A program made the position numbers and the translations under genes. Under the pieces are notes generated by a model. It was not told the origin of the DNA. It worked only from the letters and a program-made list of their open reading frames with translations, and did no database searches. Of a DNA stretch of 5,587 nt, positions 1 through 5,169 are shown piece by piece. The DNA lies in contig JAKMDG010000484.1 in the NCBI GenBank assembly GCA_022428035.1, positions 1 through 5,587 of the forward strand, read 5' to 3'. The number at the start of each line of letters is the position of its first letter. The stretch's first letter is position 1. The DNA is from Longimicrobiales bacterium (GTDB lineage Bacteria > Gemmatimonadota > Gemmatimonadetes > Longimicrobiales > Gaopeijiaceae).

Positions 1-840
1 CCCAGCGATATCCCTCCAGAGAGCTGGATCACCGCCCCGCGGGAGGCTCGCACGTGGCACGCACCGCTCTACGCGCCGGAGGTCCGCGGACTCGAGACAC
101 AGGTCGGCCGCTTCCGTCGCGACTATCAGATGCTTGTCGTGGGTGCCTACCGCCCCACCTTCCCAGCCCTGGCATCCGAGTCAGGTGCGGTTCCAGCATG
201 GGGACCGGAAGGGGGACTCGACGGCCCTCCCGCGGCCGGCCTCTTCATGATTCCCGAAGACGGACGGGATCCTCTCTTCGTGCGAGGTCGTGACGCCGAG
301 GGTGTACTGACCATCCGGGTGCGCCCGGGTCGGTACGTCAGCGGCCTCGAGGTCGCCGACCTCGCCGGCCGGCAGGCATGGCGAGCCCGCCAGGGCGTGG
401 TTCAGGAGCCGCTTCTGGAGGGAATGGTCGATGTCTCGGACCTCATGATTCTCAACGGCGGCGCGCCGCTGCCGGAAACGCTCGACGAGGCTCTGCCTCA
501 CATCCGACCCGGCATCCGCCTCCAGGCAGGCGAGCGCTTCCCCGTCATCTGGGAAATGTACGGACTACGCCTCCAGGAGCCTGTGCAGGTCACGCTTGGA
601 TTTACGGAGGGTCGTCCTGAGTACCAGGGAGATCCGGAGGACTTTATCGAAGAGCTCGAGGCGAGTGAGACGATCGACGTCACGTTCGAGGACCGGGGAC
701 CCGACGTGGTTCAGGCGGTGTTCCGCTCTGTCGAACTGGATCTACCCGATCTCGAGCCCGGCGAGTACACGTTGCACCTCCGCCTCGACCTCGCCGGACG
801 CACCCCGCTCATCACGAGCCGGCCGATCCTCGTCTACTGA
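1..840 (+). CDS. Hypothetical protein, C-terminal part (5' end outside window)
   Basis: The frame is open from the first base to the TGA at 838-840, so the gene begins upstream of the window; 279 residues are visible. The first in-frame ATG (130-132) is internal, because coding character continues upstream of it (for example WITAPREARTWHAPLY). I do not recognise a defined domain. The visible part looks globular and rich in beta strand. It contains a segment like VLTIRVRPGRYVSGLEVADL, then DVSDLMILNGG, an acidic stretch around EDFIEELEASE, and an ending of the type DLEPGEYTLHLRLDLAGR followed by SRPILVY. The last part resembles the Ig-like or transthyretin-like strands at the C-terminus of some exported proteins, including GWxTD-linked proteins of Gemmatimonadota; that likeness is from memory and weak. 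No transmembrane segment or catalytic motif is visible. It converges on the propeller lipoprotein gene and shares a stem-loop with it. The coding call is safe; the function is unknown. Confidence 0.85.
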   Translation, partial: PSDIPPESWITAPREARTWHAPLYAPEVRGLETQVGRFRRDYQMLVVGAYRPTFPALASESGAVPAWGPEGGLDGPPAAGLFMIPEDGRDPLFVRGRDAEGVLTIRVRPGRYVSGLEVADLAGRQAWRARQGVVQEPLLEGMVDVSDLMILNGGAPLPETLDEALPHIRPGIRLQAGERFPVIWEMYGLRLQEPVQVTLGFTEGRPEYQGDPEDFIEELEASETIDVTFEDRGPDVVQAVFRSVELDLPDLEPGEYTLHLRLDLAGRTPLITSRPILVY

Positions 841-898
841 GGTAGGCGCTCCACCGAGCACGCTCGCAGCGCAGCCCTCTTGCTGGAGGAGTCGAAGC

Positions 899-942
899 CA
901 GGCCGCGCCGGTGGAGCCCATGGCCCCCGCCGGCGCGGCCTG
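899..942. terminator. Strong GC-rich stem-loop between convergent genes, probable bidirectional terminator
   Basis: The arms CAGGCCGCGCCGG (899-911) and CCGGCGCGGCCTG (930-942) are perfect inverted repeats of 13 bp. A T-G wobble and two further G-C pairs can extend the stem inwards, leaving a loop of about 12 nt. It lies 58 nt after the stop of the upstream (+) gene and 12 nt after the stop of the (-) strand lipoprotein gene, which is where a shared terminator is expected. Neither side carries a clear run of T, so it is not a textbook intrinsic terminator. It may act as a strong hairpin, with Rho, or as an mRNA 3'-end protecting structure. Confidence 0.6.
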
Positions 943-954
943 AGTCGATCGGGG

Positions 955-2106
955 CTAGTTCCCGGCCACGTATTTGGTGAAGGCACCACCCGCCCAGCTC
1001 AGTGAATTGGGCCCCTCTGCGGCATAGACATTTCCGTCCGCGTCGACCGCAACGCCCTCACCGGCCGTGCCCTGGTAGACGCGGCTCTCACGCTCGAACG
1101 GCGGAATGAACGCCACGATGCGGTCCTCGTCGAGCGGGCCGACACGGACACCGTTACGCCAGTTGACATGGTTGGTCGGACTCGATTCGGAGTCGATCGC
1201 ATAGACCATGTCGTCATCAGTGATGAAGATCCCGCTGATTCGACCGTAGCTGTAACGCGAATCGAGGTAGTTCCCGTTCTGGTCATAGATCTCGAGCCGG
1301 TGGTTGCCACGGTCGGCGATCCACAGGCGATCCTGTGAGTCGAAGGCCAGCGCATGCGGTGTCCGGAACTGACCGTGCTCAACACCGATCTCGCCCCATT
1401 CCATGACGAACTCGCCTTCGGGCGTGAACTTCTGGATGCGTGCCGTCTGACCAGCTTCGAGGCCCGCCCGCATCGCCTGGTTGGTCGTCATACCCTGACC
1501 ATTGTGGCCGTCTGAGACGTAGATGGAACCGTCCGGACCGGTGACCACGTCGTTCGGCTGATTGAACTGACCGGGTGCGTTTCCGGGCTGTCCGGCCATA
1601 CCGAGCGTCAGCAACACTTCACCCTCGGGACTGAATTTCCACACCTGGTGGCCACGCGTTCCCTCCTGGTTTCCGGCGAAGTCCGTGATCCAGACGTTGC
1701 CAACTGCGTCCACGTGGATGCCGTGAGGCGTGACCATGAGATCGGCGCCGAAGTTGGCCAGGACCTCGCCCGTGTTGCGGTCAAACTTGAAGACGGGTGG
1801 CACCGGGTTCGACTCGCAGTTCACCGGAACGCCGCCTCCGAAGCTGCTCGCCCCACAGCGCTCATAGGCCCAGATATGCCCGTCGATCGGGTCGAGATCG
1901 ATGCCCGCCGTGGAGCCCCATTCGCGGCCCTCGGGCAGGTCGCCCCAGTTCGTGACCACCGTCGGGGCCGGATTCGGGAGACCCTCGCCGGTAATGAGGT
2001 TGCCCGCCGACTCCATCGGAGGCGGGTCGCTCGCAGGCCCGCAGGCCAGGAACCCGACAGCGGTGAGCAGGCTGATCGAGAGAAAGGAGCGCGGCGTCGA
2101 CATCAT
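955..2106 (-). CDS. NHL-repeat six-bladed beta-propeller lipoprotein, peptidyl-alpha-hydroxyglycine alpha-amidating lyase (PAL)-like
   Basis: The 383-residue protein starts with a lipoprotein signal peptide: basic N-terminus, hydrophobic stretch LLTAVGFLA, then Cys22 followed by a proline-rich linker. It is therefore expected to be exported and lipid-anchored. The rest is a propeller with NHL-type blades near residues 68-83, 126-142, 179-199, 246-276, 288-305 and 348-364. The segments TPHGIHVDAVGNVWITD, ARIQKFTPEGEFVMEWG and GQFRTPHALAFDSQDRLW match the PAL family, which cleaves alpha-hydroxyglycine peptides to amides and glyoxylate in animals. By eye, two zinc-ligand histidines (H128, H251) and two active-site arginines (R83, R266) are kept. 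The catalytic tyrosine position reads His201 (SDGHNG) and the third zinc histidine is not evident (GEGVAVD). C84 and C97 could form a disulfide. Two ATG codons are adjacent; the GGAG Shine-Dalgarno lies 3 nt from the first and 6 nt from the second, so translation may start at 2103. The substrate is unknown; bacterial members may only bind ligands. Confidence 0.9.
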   Translation of the reverse strand: MMSTPRSFLSISLLTAVGFLACGPASDPPPMESAGNLITGEGLPNPAPTVVTNWGDLPEGREWGSTAGIDLDPIDGHIWAYERCGASSFGGGVPVNCESNPVPPVFKFDRNTGEVLANFGADLMVTPHGIHVDAVGNVWITDFAGNQEGTRGHQVWKFSPEGEVLLTLGMAGQPGNAPGQFNQPNDVVTGPDGSIYVSDGHNGQGMTTNQAMRAGLEAGQTARIQKFTPEGEFVMEWGEIGVEHGQFRTPHALAFDSQDRLWIADRGNHRLEIYDQNGNYLDSRYSYGRISGIFITDDDMVYAIDSESSPTNHVNWRNGVRVGPLDEDRIVAFIPPFERESRVYQGTAGEGVAVDADGNVYAAEGPNSLSWAGGAFTKYVAGN

Positions 2107-2108
2107 GT

Positions 2109-2113
2109 TCTCC
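2109..2113 (-). promoter_or_regulatory. Ribosome binding site of the PAL-like lipoprotein gene
   Basis: GGAGA on the minus strand lies just upstream of the double ATG. The GGAG core is 3 nt from the first ATG (2106) and 6 nt from the second (2103). The spacing favours the second ATG, which would shorten the protein by one residue and leave the signal peptide intact. Confidence 0.6.
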
Positions 2114-2248
2114 GTGAGAGGGACGGGCCCCGTTCAGAGACCCTGAGCTACCTAGGGCGAACAAGATCGGAGGCGAGTGGCCTAGGCGCCAATCTTCATG
2201 GGCACGTCATGTGGGGCACGGTGCCACCCGGAGGGTCAGGCCACCGGT

Positions 2249-2671
2249 CTACTGCGTGCAGAATACCTGACCGGGTGCGTTGGGTGTCACCGGGTCTGAC
2301 GGTCGCGGCACCGCTCCGTAGAAGACCGCGCAACCGTGGTCCTCACCAAGCTGCTCGTGGGAAGCCGTAGCACTCCACCCGGCAGCGGTGCCCGTCACCT
2401 CGATCGCTACACCGGTCGTAGAAACAAACGCCAGGTCCTCGGGCGAGCGAGCGAATTCGGACGAGTCGAGGTAGTGCAGGATCTGCTGTTCGGCGACTCG
2501 CTCCAGGTCACCCTTCATGGCTGCAACCATGCGCTTCGCCCGATCCTCGGAAAGAATCGAGACCGCTGTGCCGGACTGGACACCGATCAAGGCAACCATG
2601 AAGAGAAGGGCCATGATACACACGGCCTCCATCATGAACTCGATGAGTACGAAGCGCTTCTGTCGCGCCAA
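2249..2671 (-). CDS. Type IV pilin-like protein with altered prepilin peptidase site
   Basis: The 140-residue protein begins MARQKRFVLIEFM followed by a hydrophobic helix to about residue 32, the layout of a class III signal sequence of type IV pilins and pseudopilins. Phe7 would be mature residue +1 and Glu11 the conserved Glu5. The residue before the cleavage point is Arg6 rather than the near-invariant Gly, and a second Glu (residue 15) lies within the helix. The rest matches small pilins: RMVAAMKGDLERVAEQQ continues the alpha-helix, then a beta region with GVAIEV, GWSATASH, and Cys114 and Cys138, which could form the C-terminal disulfide loop. The start is a TTG at 2671, chosen because a perfect GGAGG lies 5 nt upstream and no in-frame ATG is found nearby upstream. 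No other pilus genes are visible, so it looks like an orphan or minor pilin. The pilin-like fold is well supported; processing and assembly are uncertain. It lies 142 bp upstream of the lipoprotein gene on the same strand. Confidence 0.82.
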   Translation of the reverse strand: MARQKRFVLIEFMMEAVCIMALLFMVALIGVQSGTAVSILSEDRAKRMVAAMKGDLERVAEQQILHYLDSSEFARSPEDLAFVSTTGVAIEVTGTAAGWSATASHEQLGEDHGCAVFYGAVPRPSDPVTPNAPGQVFCTQ

Positions 2672-2676
2672 GGGTT

Positions 2677-2681
2677 CCTCC
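2677..2681 (-). promoter_or_regulatory. Ribosome binding site fixing the TTG start of the pilin-like gene
   Basis: GGAGG on the minus strand is followed by AACCC and then TTG at 2671. The full-consensus Shine-Dalgarno with 5-nt spacing is the main argument for the TTG start, and it places the pilin-type N-terminus right after a six-residue leader. Confidence 0.75.
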
Positions 2682-2800
2682 GTATGACCACGGCCAAAAT
2701 CACATGTTTCTTTGGAAAAGGGCCGGCATGATGCCCCTTCAGGAGGGTCATCCGCAAGATGTTTCTGGGTATCACCAGGAATGCGGACTCCGCAGCCGCA

Positions 2801-2806
2801 TATAAC
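2801..2806 (+). promoter_or_regulatory. Possible -10 element upstream of the TspO gene
   Basis: TATAAC lies in an otherwise GC-rich intergenic stretch, 82 nt before the TspO start. No good -35 hexamer is found 16-18 bp upstream (the sequence there is close to GGAATG). It is listed because it is the most AT-rich hexamer of this type in the divergent region 2672-2888; that region must hold a promoter for the TspO gene and probably one for the pilin-like gene. Confidence 0.25.
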
Positions 2807-2888
2807 ACGCTTGCTTCGCCACCCGTCAGCCGAAGCCGTAGGTTGAATTCCTCACTCCCAATTCGCCACAGACCCCCGAGCCGACATC

Positions 2889-3290
2889 ATGGAGTTCAGG
2901 GATTGGTACGACGCGCTGCGAAAGCCGTCATGGACGCCAGAGCCTGAGTTCATCGGGCTGATGTGGCAGATCATCTACCCGATCATCATCGTGACATTCG
3001 GGTTCGTCTTCTTCCAGGCTGTTCGCGGCGATCTTCCCCGGACCGTGGCTCTCGCGTTCGCCATCAACCTCGTAGCGAATCTGGTCTTCACCCCGATTCA
3101 GTTCGGACTACGGAACCTGCCCCTGGCATCGGTCGACATTTTGATCGTCTGGGGGACCATCGTCTGGATGGTGATGTCGGTCTGGACGTACTACCGGTGG
3201 ATTGCCTTCGCCCAGATCCCGTACTTCGCATGGGTATCGGTTGCGTCCGTCCTGCAACTGTCTATCACCTGGATGAACCGCGGCTCATAG
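2889..3290 (+). CDS. TspO/MBR family (tryptophan-rich sensory) membrane protein, short form lacking helix 1
   Basis: The 133-residue integral membrane protein carries the TspO signature WYDALRKPSWTPEPEF (residues 6-21), then MWQIIYPIII, FAINLVANLVFTPIQFGL (57-74), DILIVWGTIVWMVM and PYFAWVSVA (111-119). TspO proteins bind porphyrins, cholesterol-like lipids and other hydrophobic ligands; bacterial members are linked to tetrapyrrole handling and stress responses. I see four membrane segments (about 22-44, 52-74, 81-102, 105-127). Canonical members, such as that of Rhodobacter sphaeroides, have another helix before the WY..L.KP motif and are about 155-160 residues long. The Trp usual in the N-x-x-W-x-P-x-F-F-G motif is Phe66 here. 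The ATG at 2889 is the only sensible start: an in-frame TGA lies at 2844-2846 with no start codon in between. The Shine-Dalgarno is weak (GAG near 2878-2880). It converges on the membrane YbjQ gene with a 43-bp gap. Confidence 0.88.
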   Translation: MEFRDWYDALRKPSWTPEPEFIGLMWQIIYPIIIVTFGFVFFQAVRGDLPRTVALAFAINLVANLVFTPIQFGLRNLPLASVDILIVWGTIVWMVMSVWTYYRWIAFAQIPYFAWVSVASVLQLSITWMNRGS

Positions 3291-3333
3291 GAGAGGTAGC
3301 TGCACAGCGCTTTGAGCGTCCCGCCCGACGCAA

Positions 3334-3840
3334 TCAGAGCGGTACGCCACCTCCAGGTCCGACCTGCTTCCTTGCCCCGGCCCGCAGCGTGACCGCGGTC
3401 CCGAACGCCATCACCTCGACGCCGGCCGTACCCTTGGCGTCGCTCCGAGCTCGCGCGAGCGCAGATGTCTCAATGCGTACATTGATCACCGTATCATGAC
3501 CGTGATCCCGAGCCTGCTCCTTCATACGGACCAGCGCCTCACGCCGCGCTCGCTCGAGTAACGGCTCAAACACACCGATACGTCCTCCGAAGATACCCTT
3601 GATACTGGCGGCAACCCGTTTGAAGTAGTCCTGGGAGATCACGACGTTACCGATCACCAGATCGCAGCGTTCGACTTCCCAGCCTTCGGGAAGATCCTCG
3701 ACCGTGATCGCGAGCACATCCCGGGATCCGCTCTCGAGTCGCAGCAGGTCCTCGAAATGACGACGCTCGAGAAAAGAGCCGGTGAGCCATGCGCCAATCA
3801 TCACGATCGGCGTCATCAGGTACGGCGCGAGCTCCCACAT
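3334..3840 (-). CDS. Membrane-anchored YbjQ/UPF0145 family protein (second of tandem pair)
   Basis: This is a 168-residue protein. Residues about 5-22 (APYLMTPIVMIGAWLTGS) form one hydrophobic helix, followed by charged residues (ERRHFEDLLRLE) and a YbjQ-type domain at about 40-153. Family marks are IGNVVISQDYFKRVAASI, the GGRIG turn (85-89), ERARREALVRMKEQA, the D-T-V-I-N-V-R-I strand and MAFGTAVTL. An insertion of about ten residues (ALARARSDAKGT) separates the last two strands, and a Gly/Pro-rich tail ends the protein. YbjQ proteins are about 105 residues, oligomeric (reported as pentamers) and annotated as putative heavy-metal-binding, though their role is not established. The start ATG shares its A with the TAA stop of the upstream paralogue (TAATG), and a GAGGG Shine-Dalgarno (3848-3852) lies 7 nt upstream, so translational coupling is likely. 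The fused helix would place this copy at the membrane. I infer it may co-assemble with the soluble copy. Confidence 0.88.
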   Translation of the reverse strand: MWELAPYLMTPIVMIGAWLTGSFLERRHFEDLLRLESGSRDVLAITVEDLPEGWEVERCDLVIGNVVISQDYFKRVAASIKGIFGGRIGVFEPLLERARREALVRMKEQARDHGHDTVINVRIETSALARARSDAKGTAGVEVMAFGTAVTLRAGARKQVGPGGGVPL

Positions 3841-4154
3841 TACTCGACCCTCACCGCAGTCCCGTACGCGAAGAGCTCAGCCGCGCCCTGAGCGACGCTG
3901 CTGGTAGCGAAACGAACGTTCACGATCGCATTTGCTCCCTGCTCTTCGGCCTGGGAACTCATGCGGCGAATCGCTTCACCACGGGCCTCGGCAAGCAACT
4001 CCGTGTACCCACGGAGCTCTCCACCGACGACGTTCTTCAAGCCAGCCGCGATGTCCCGACCGATGTGTTTCGCTCGCACGGTACTTCCACTTACGACACC
4101 GAAGAACTCGACGACGGTCTTTCCCGGGATCTCCTGCGTGTTGCTGATGAGCAT
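3840..4154 (-). CDS. YbjQ/UPF0145 family protein, soluble form (first of tandem pair)
   Basis: The 104-residue protein is of the usual length for the family and close to its consensus throughout: an initial beta strand MLISNTQEIPGKTVVEFFG, VSGSTVRAKHIGRDIAAGLK, the GGEL turn (44-47), the helix YTELLAEARGEAIRRM, QGANAIVNVRF (72-82) and the final strand FAYGTAVRV. No signal peptide or membrane segment is seen, so it should be cytoplasmic. The open frame runs further upstream to 4529, but that part is Arg/Ser/Pro-rich and overlaps the Vps62-like gene out of frame. The ATG at 4154 is preceded by AGGA with a 7-nt spacer and gives the normal N-terminus. It is followed by the membrane YbjQ with a TAATG overlap. 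Biochemical function is not established for the family; the heavy-metal-binding label comes from database naming. Confidence 0.92.
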   Translation of the reverse strand: MLISNTQEIPGKTVVEFFGVVSGSTVRAKHIGRDIAAGLKNVVGGELRGYTELLAEARGEAIRRMSSQAEEQGANAIVNVRFATSSVAQGAAELFAYGTAVRVE

Positions 4155-4161
4155 GTGTGGT

Positions 4162-4165
4162 TCCT
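4162..4165 (-). promoter_or_regulatory. Ribosome binding site deciding the start of the first ybjQ gene
   Basis: AGGA on the minus strand lies 7 nt upstream of the ATG at 4154. It supports this start over the longer open frame reaching 4529. Confidence 0.55.
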
Positions 4166-4256
4166 GAGTGAAACGGTTGAGCCGGCTCGGACCGCGAACG
4201 GGGAGACTAGGTCCCAAGCGTCGACTCTGCACGGGTAGACCCTCATGTCTCGCCGA

Positions 4257-4282
4257 GCGCCTCGACTCCGTGGATGAGGCGC
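4257..4282 (-). terminator. Stem-loop downstream of the Vps62-like gene, possible terminator
   Basis: Arms GCGCCTC (4257-4263) and GAGGCGC (4276-4282) form a perfect 7-bp GC-rich stem with a 12-nt loop. It starts 26 nt after the stop of the Vps62-like gene on the minus strand and lies about 100 nt before the first ybjQ start. No T-run follows. If functional it would separate the glpD/Vps62-like unit from the ybjQ pair, leaving 4155-4256 to hold the ybjQ promoter, for which I see no convincing -35/-10 pair. Confidence 0.4.
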
Positions 4283-4308
4283 GTGTGGGGAAGCCCCCGA
4301 TTCGCTGC

Positions 4309-5169
4309 TTACATCCGGTGACGTTTGTACCATGGCCCCAGAGGCCCCGTCGTCGCCGCAAGCGTGCCGACCGCACCCCAGGCACCGGCGAACCGACGCC
4401 ATTCCTGGAGTGAGAGGGACTTGAGGCATTGCCAGGTCTCCCACGTCGGGCCCTCGTCCGTCTCGTCCCCATGCGCATGCTCGCCGGCGGTCGGATACGA
4501 GGCGTGCGACTCCTTGGCCGAATAGACAATCGTTCGCCCGTCGCCTGTCTCCAGACAATCAGCCTTCACCCGCCTGGGCCGGCCATGTGCGGCGAAATAT
4601 GCGCCCCGCACGCTACCGCTTCCGTCGAGTACCAGTGAGACGTGCTCCCAGTCGCCTTGATGGCCAAAGAGCTGCAGGACCTGATAGCGCGAGTAGCCAT
4701 AGAAGAACCAGTACGTTAGCAACCATTCCCCGGACCCGATCGACTTCCAGTAGTAGAAGGTCGGCACGATTCCGTTCGGATCCGGCTCGCCCTTCGGCTC
4801 CTTCTGGCGATGCTCGATGAATATGTTTCCCGCGTTGCCGGCCCTTCCGTCAAACGGTCTCCGGTTCGTCCCGTCCTCTCGGAGCCCCAGCCTGCCCAAC
4901 AGGGATGGCGGTGGACTGATGTAGTCCCGACCCATCAGCGCACGCACAGCGGGCGGCTTCGTCCACTCCCGCGTCGTGAAATTCAGGACGGGGTGCAACG
5001 GCATGTGCTCTTGCTGCCGCCGGTCGTACATCCGAAGCCGGGAGCCGGCCAAGAACGCGTCGGGCGCCATAGGACGAAAGCGATCCGATGAGTGCAGACG
5101 AACAATCGGGGCGTGTTTGAGCGCCAGAGCGCGGAGTTCCTTGGGCGTTACGCTAGCGCGGCCAGACAT
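4309..5169 (-). CDS. Vps62-related family protein with a GHQGDWEHV motif
   Basis: The 286-residue protein has no signal peptide or membrane helix. The N-terminal part (10-50) reads LALKHAPIVRLHSSDRFRP, followed by SRLRMYDRR, typical of proteins grouped with yeast Vps62. The core has TYWFFYGYSRYQ (152-162), GHQGDWEHVSLVLD (169-182), AYFAAHG (190-196) and YSAKESHASYP (216-226), then a C-terminal GPLGPWYK. The GHQGDWE heptad resembles the GHRHDWE signature of NPP1/NLP necrosis-inducing proteins, in which the His, Asp and Glu line a metal-binding pocket; here they are H170, D173 and E175. Homology to NLPs is inference. The open frame extends to 5289, but residues before MSGRAS are Arg/Pro/Ser-rich and lie inside glpD, so I place the start at 5169. 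It overlaps the glpD end by 17 bp, with GAGGAG 13 nt upstream, suggesting coupling. The role of bacterial members is not known to me. An enzyme or ligand-binding fold is possible. Confidence 0.82.
   Translation of the reverse strand: MSGRASVTPKELRALALKHAPIVRLHSSDRFRPMAPDAFLAGSRLRMYDRRQQEHMPLHPVLNFTTREWTKPPAVRALMGRDYISPPPSLLGRLGLREDGTNRRPFDGRAGNAGNIFIEHRQKEPKGEPDPNGIVPTFYYWKSIGSGEWLLTYWFFYGYSRYQVLQLFGHQGDWEHVSLVLDGSGSVRGAYFAAHGRPRRVKADCLETGDGRTIVYSAKESHASYPTAGEHAHGDETDEGPTWETWQCLKSLSLQEWRRFAGAWGAVGTLAATTGPLGPWYKRHRM

Noticed and set aside
2211..2226. GGCAC/GTGCC dyad just downstream of the pilin-like gene as a terminator
   Set aside because: The stem is short with a one-base loop unless opened, has a bulge when extended, and no T-run follows.
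1648..2370. 240-codon open frame on the plus strand
   Set aside because: It lies antisense to the lipoprotein and pilin-like genes, has an Arg/Gly/Pro/His-rich composition typical of GC-rich shadow frames, and shows no recognisable domain. Both minus-strand genes have clear family matches.
2249..2671. Pilin-like gene as a pseudogene
   Set aside because: The frame is intact, the Shine-Dalgarno is full consensus and the C-terminal domain is complete. Only the processing site deviates.
2718..2739. Imperfect dyad around GGCAT-G-ATGCC in the divergent intergenic region
   Set aside because: The arms are only five bases, with a bulge before the outer AAGG/CCTT pairs. It could be an operator between the pilin-like and TspO genes, but the sequence alone does not support a call.
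4155..4529. N-terminal extension of the first ybjQ open frame
   Set aside because: The extension is Arg/Ser/Pro-rich, overlaps the Vps62-like gene out of frame on the same strand, and is not part of YbjQ proteins. The start at 4154 has a ribosome binding site and gives the normal length.
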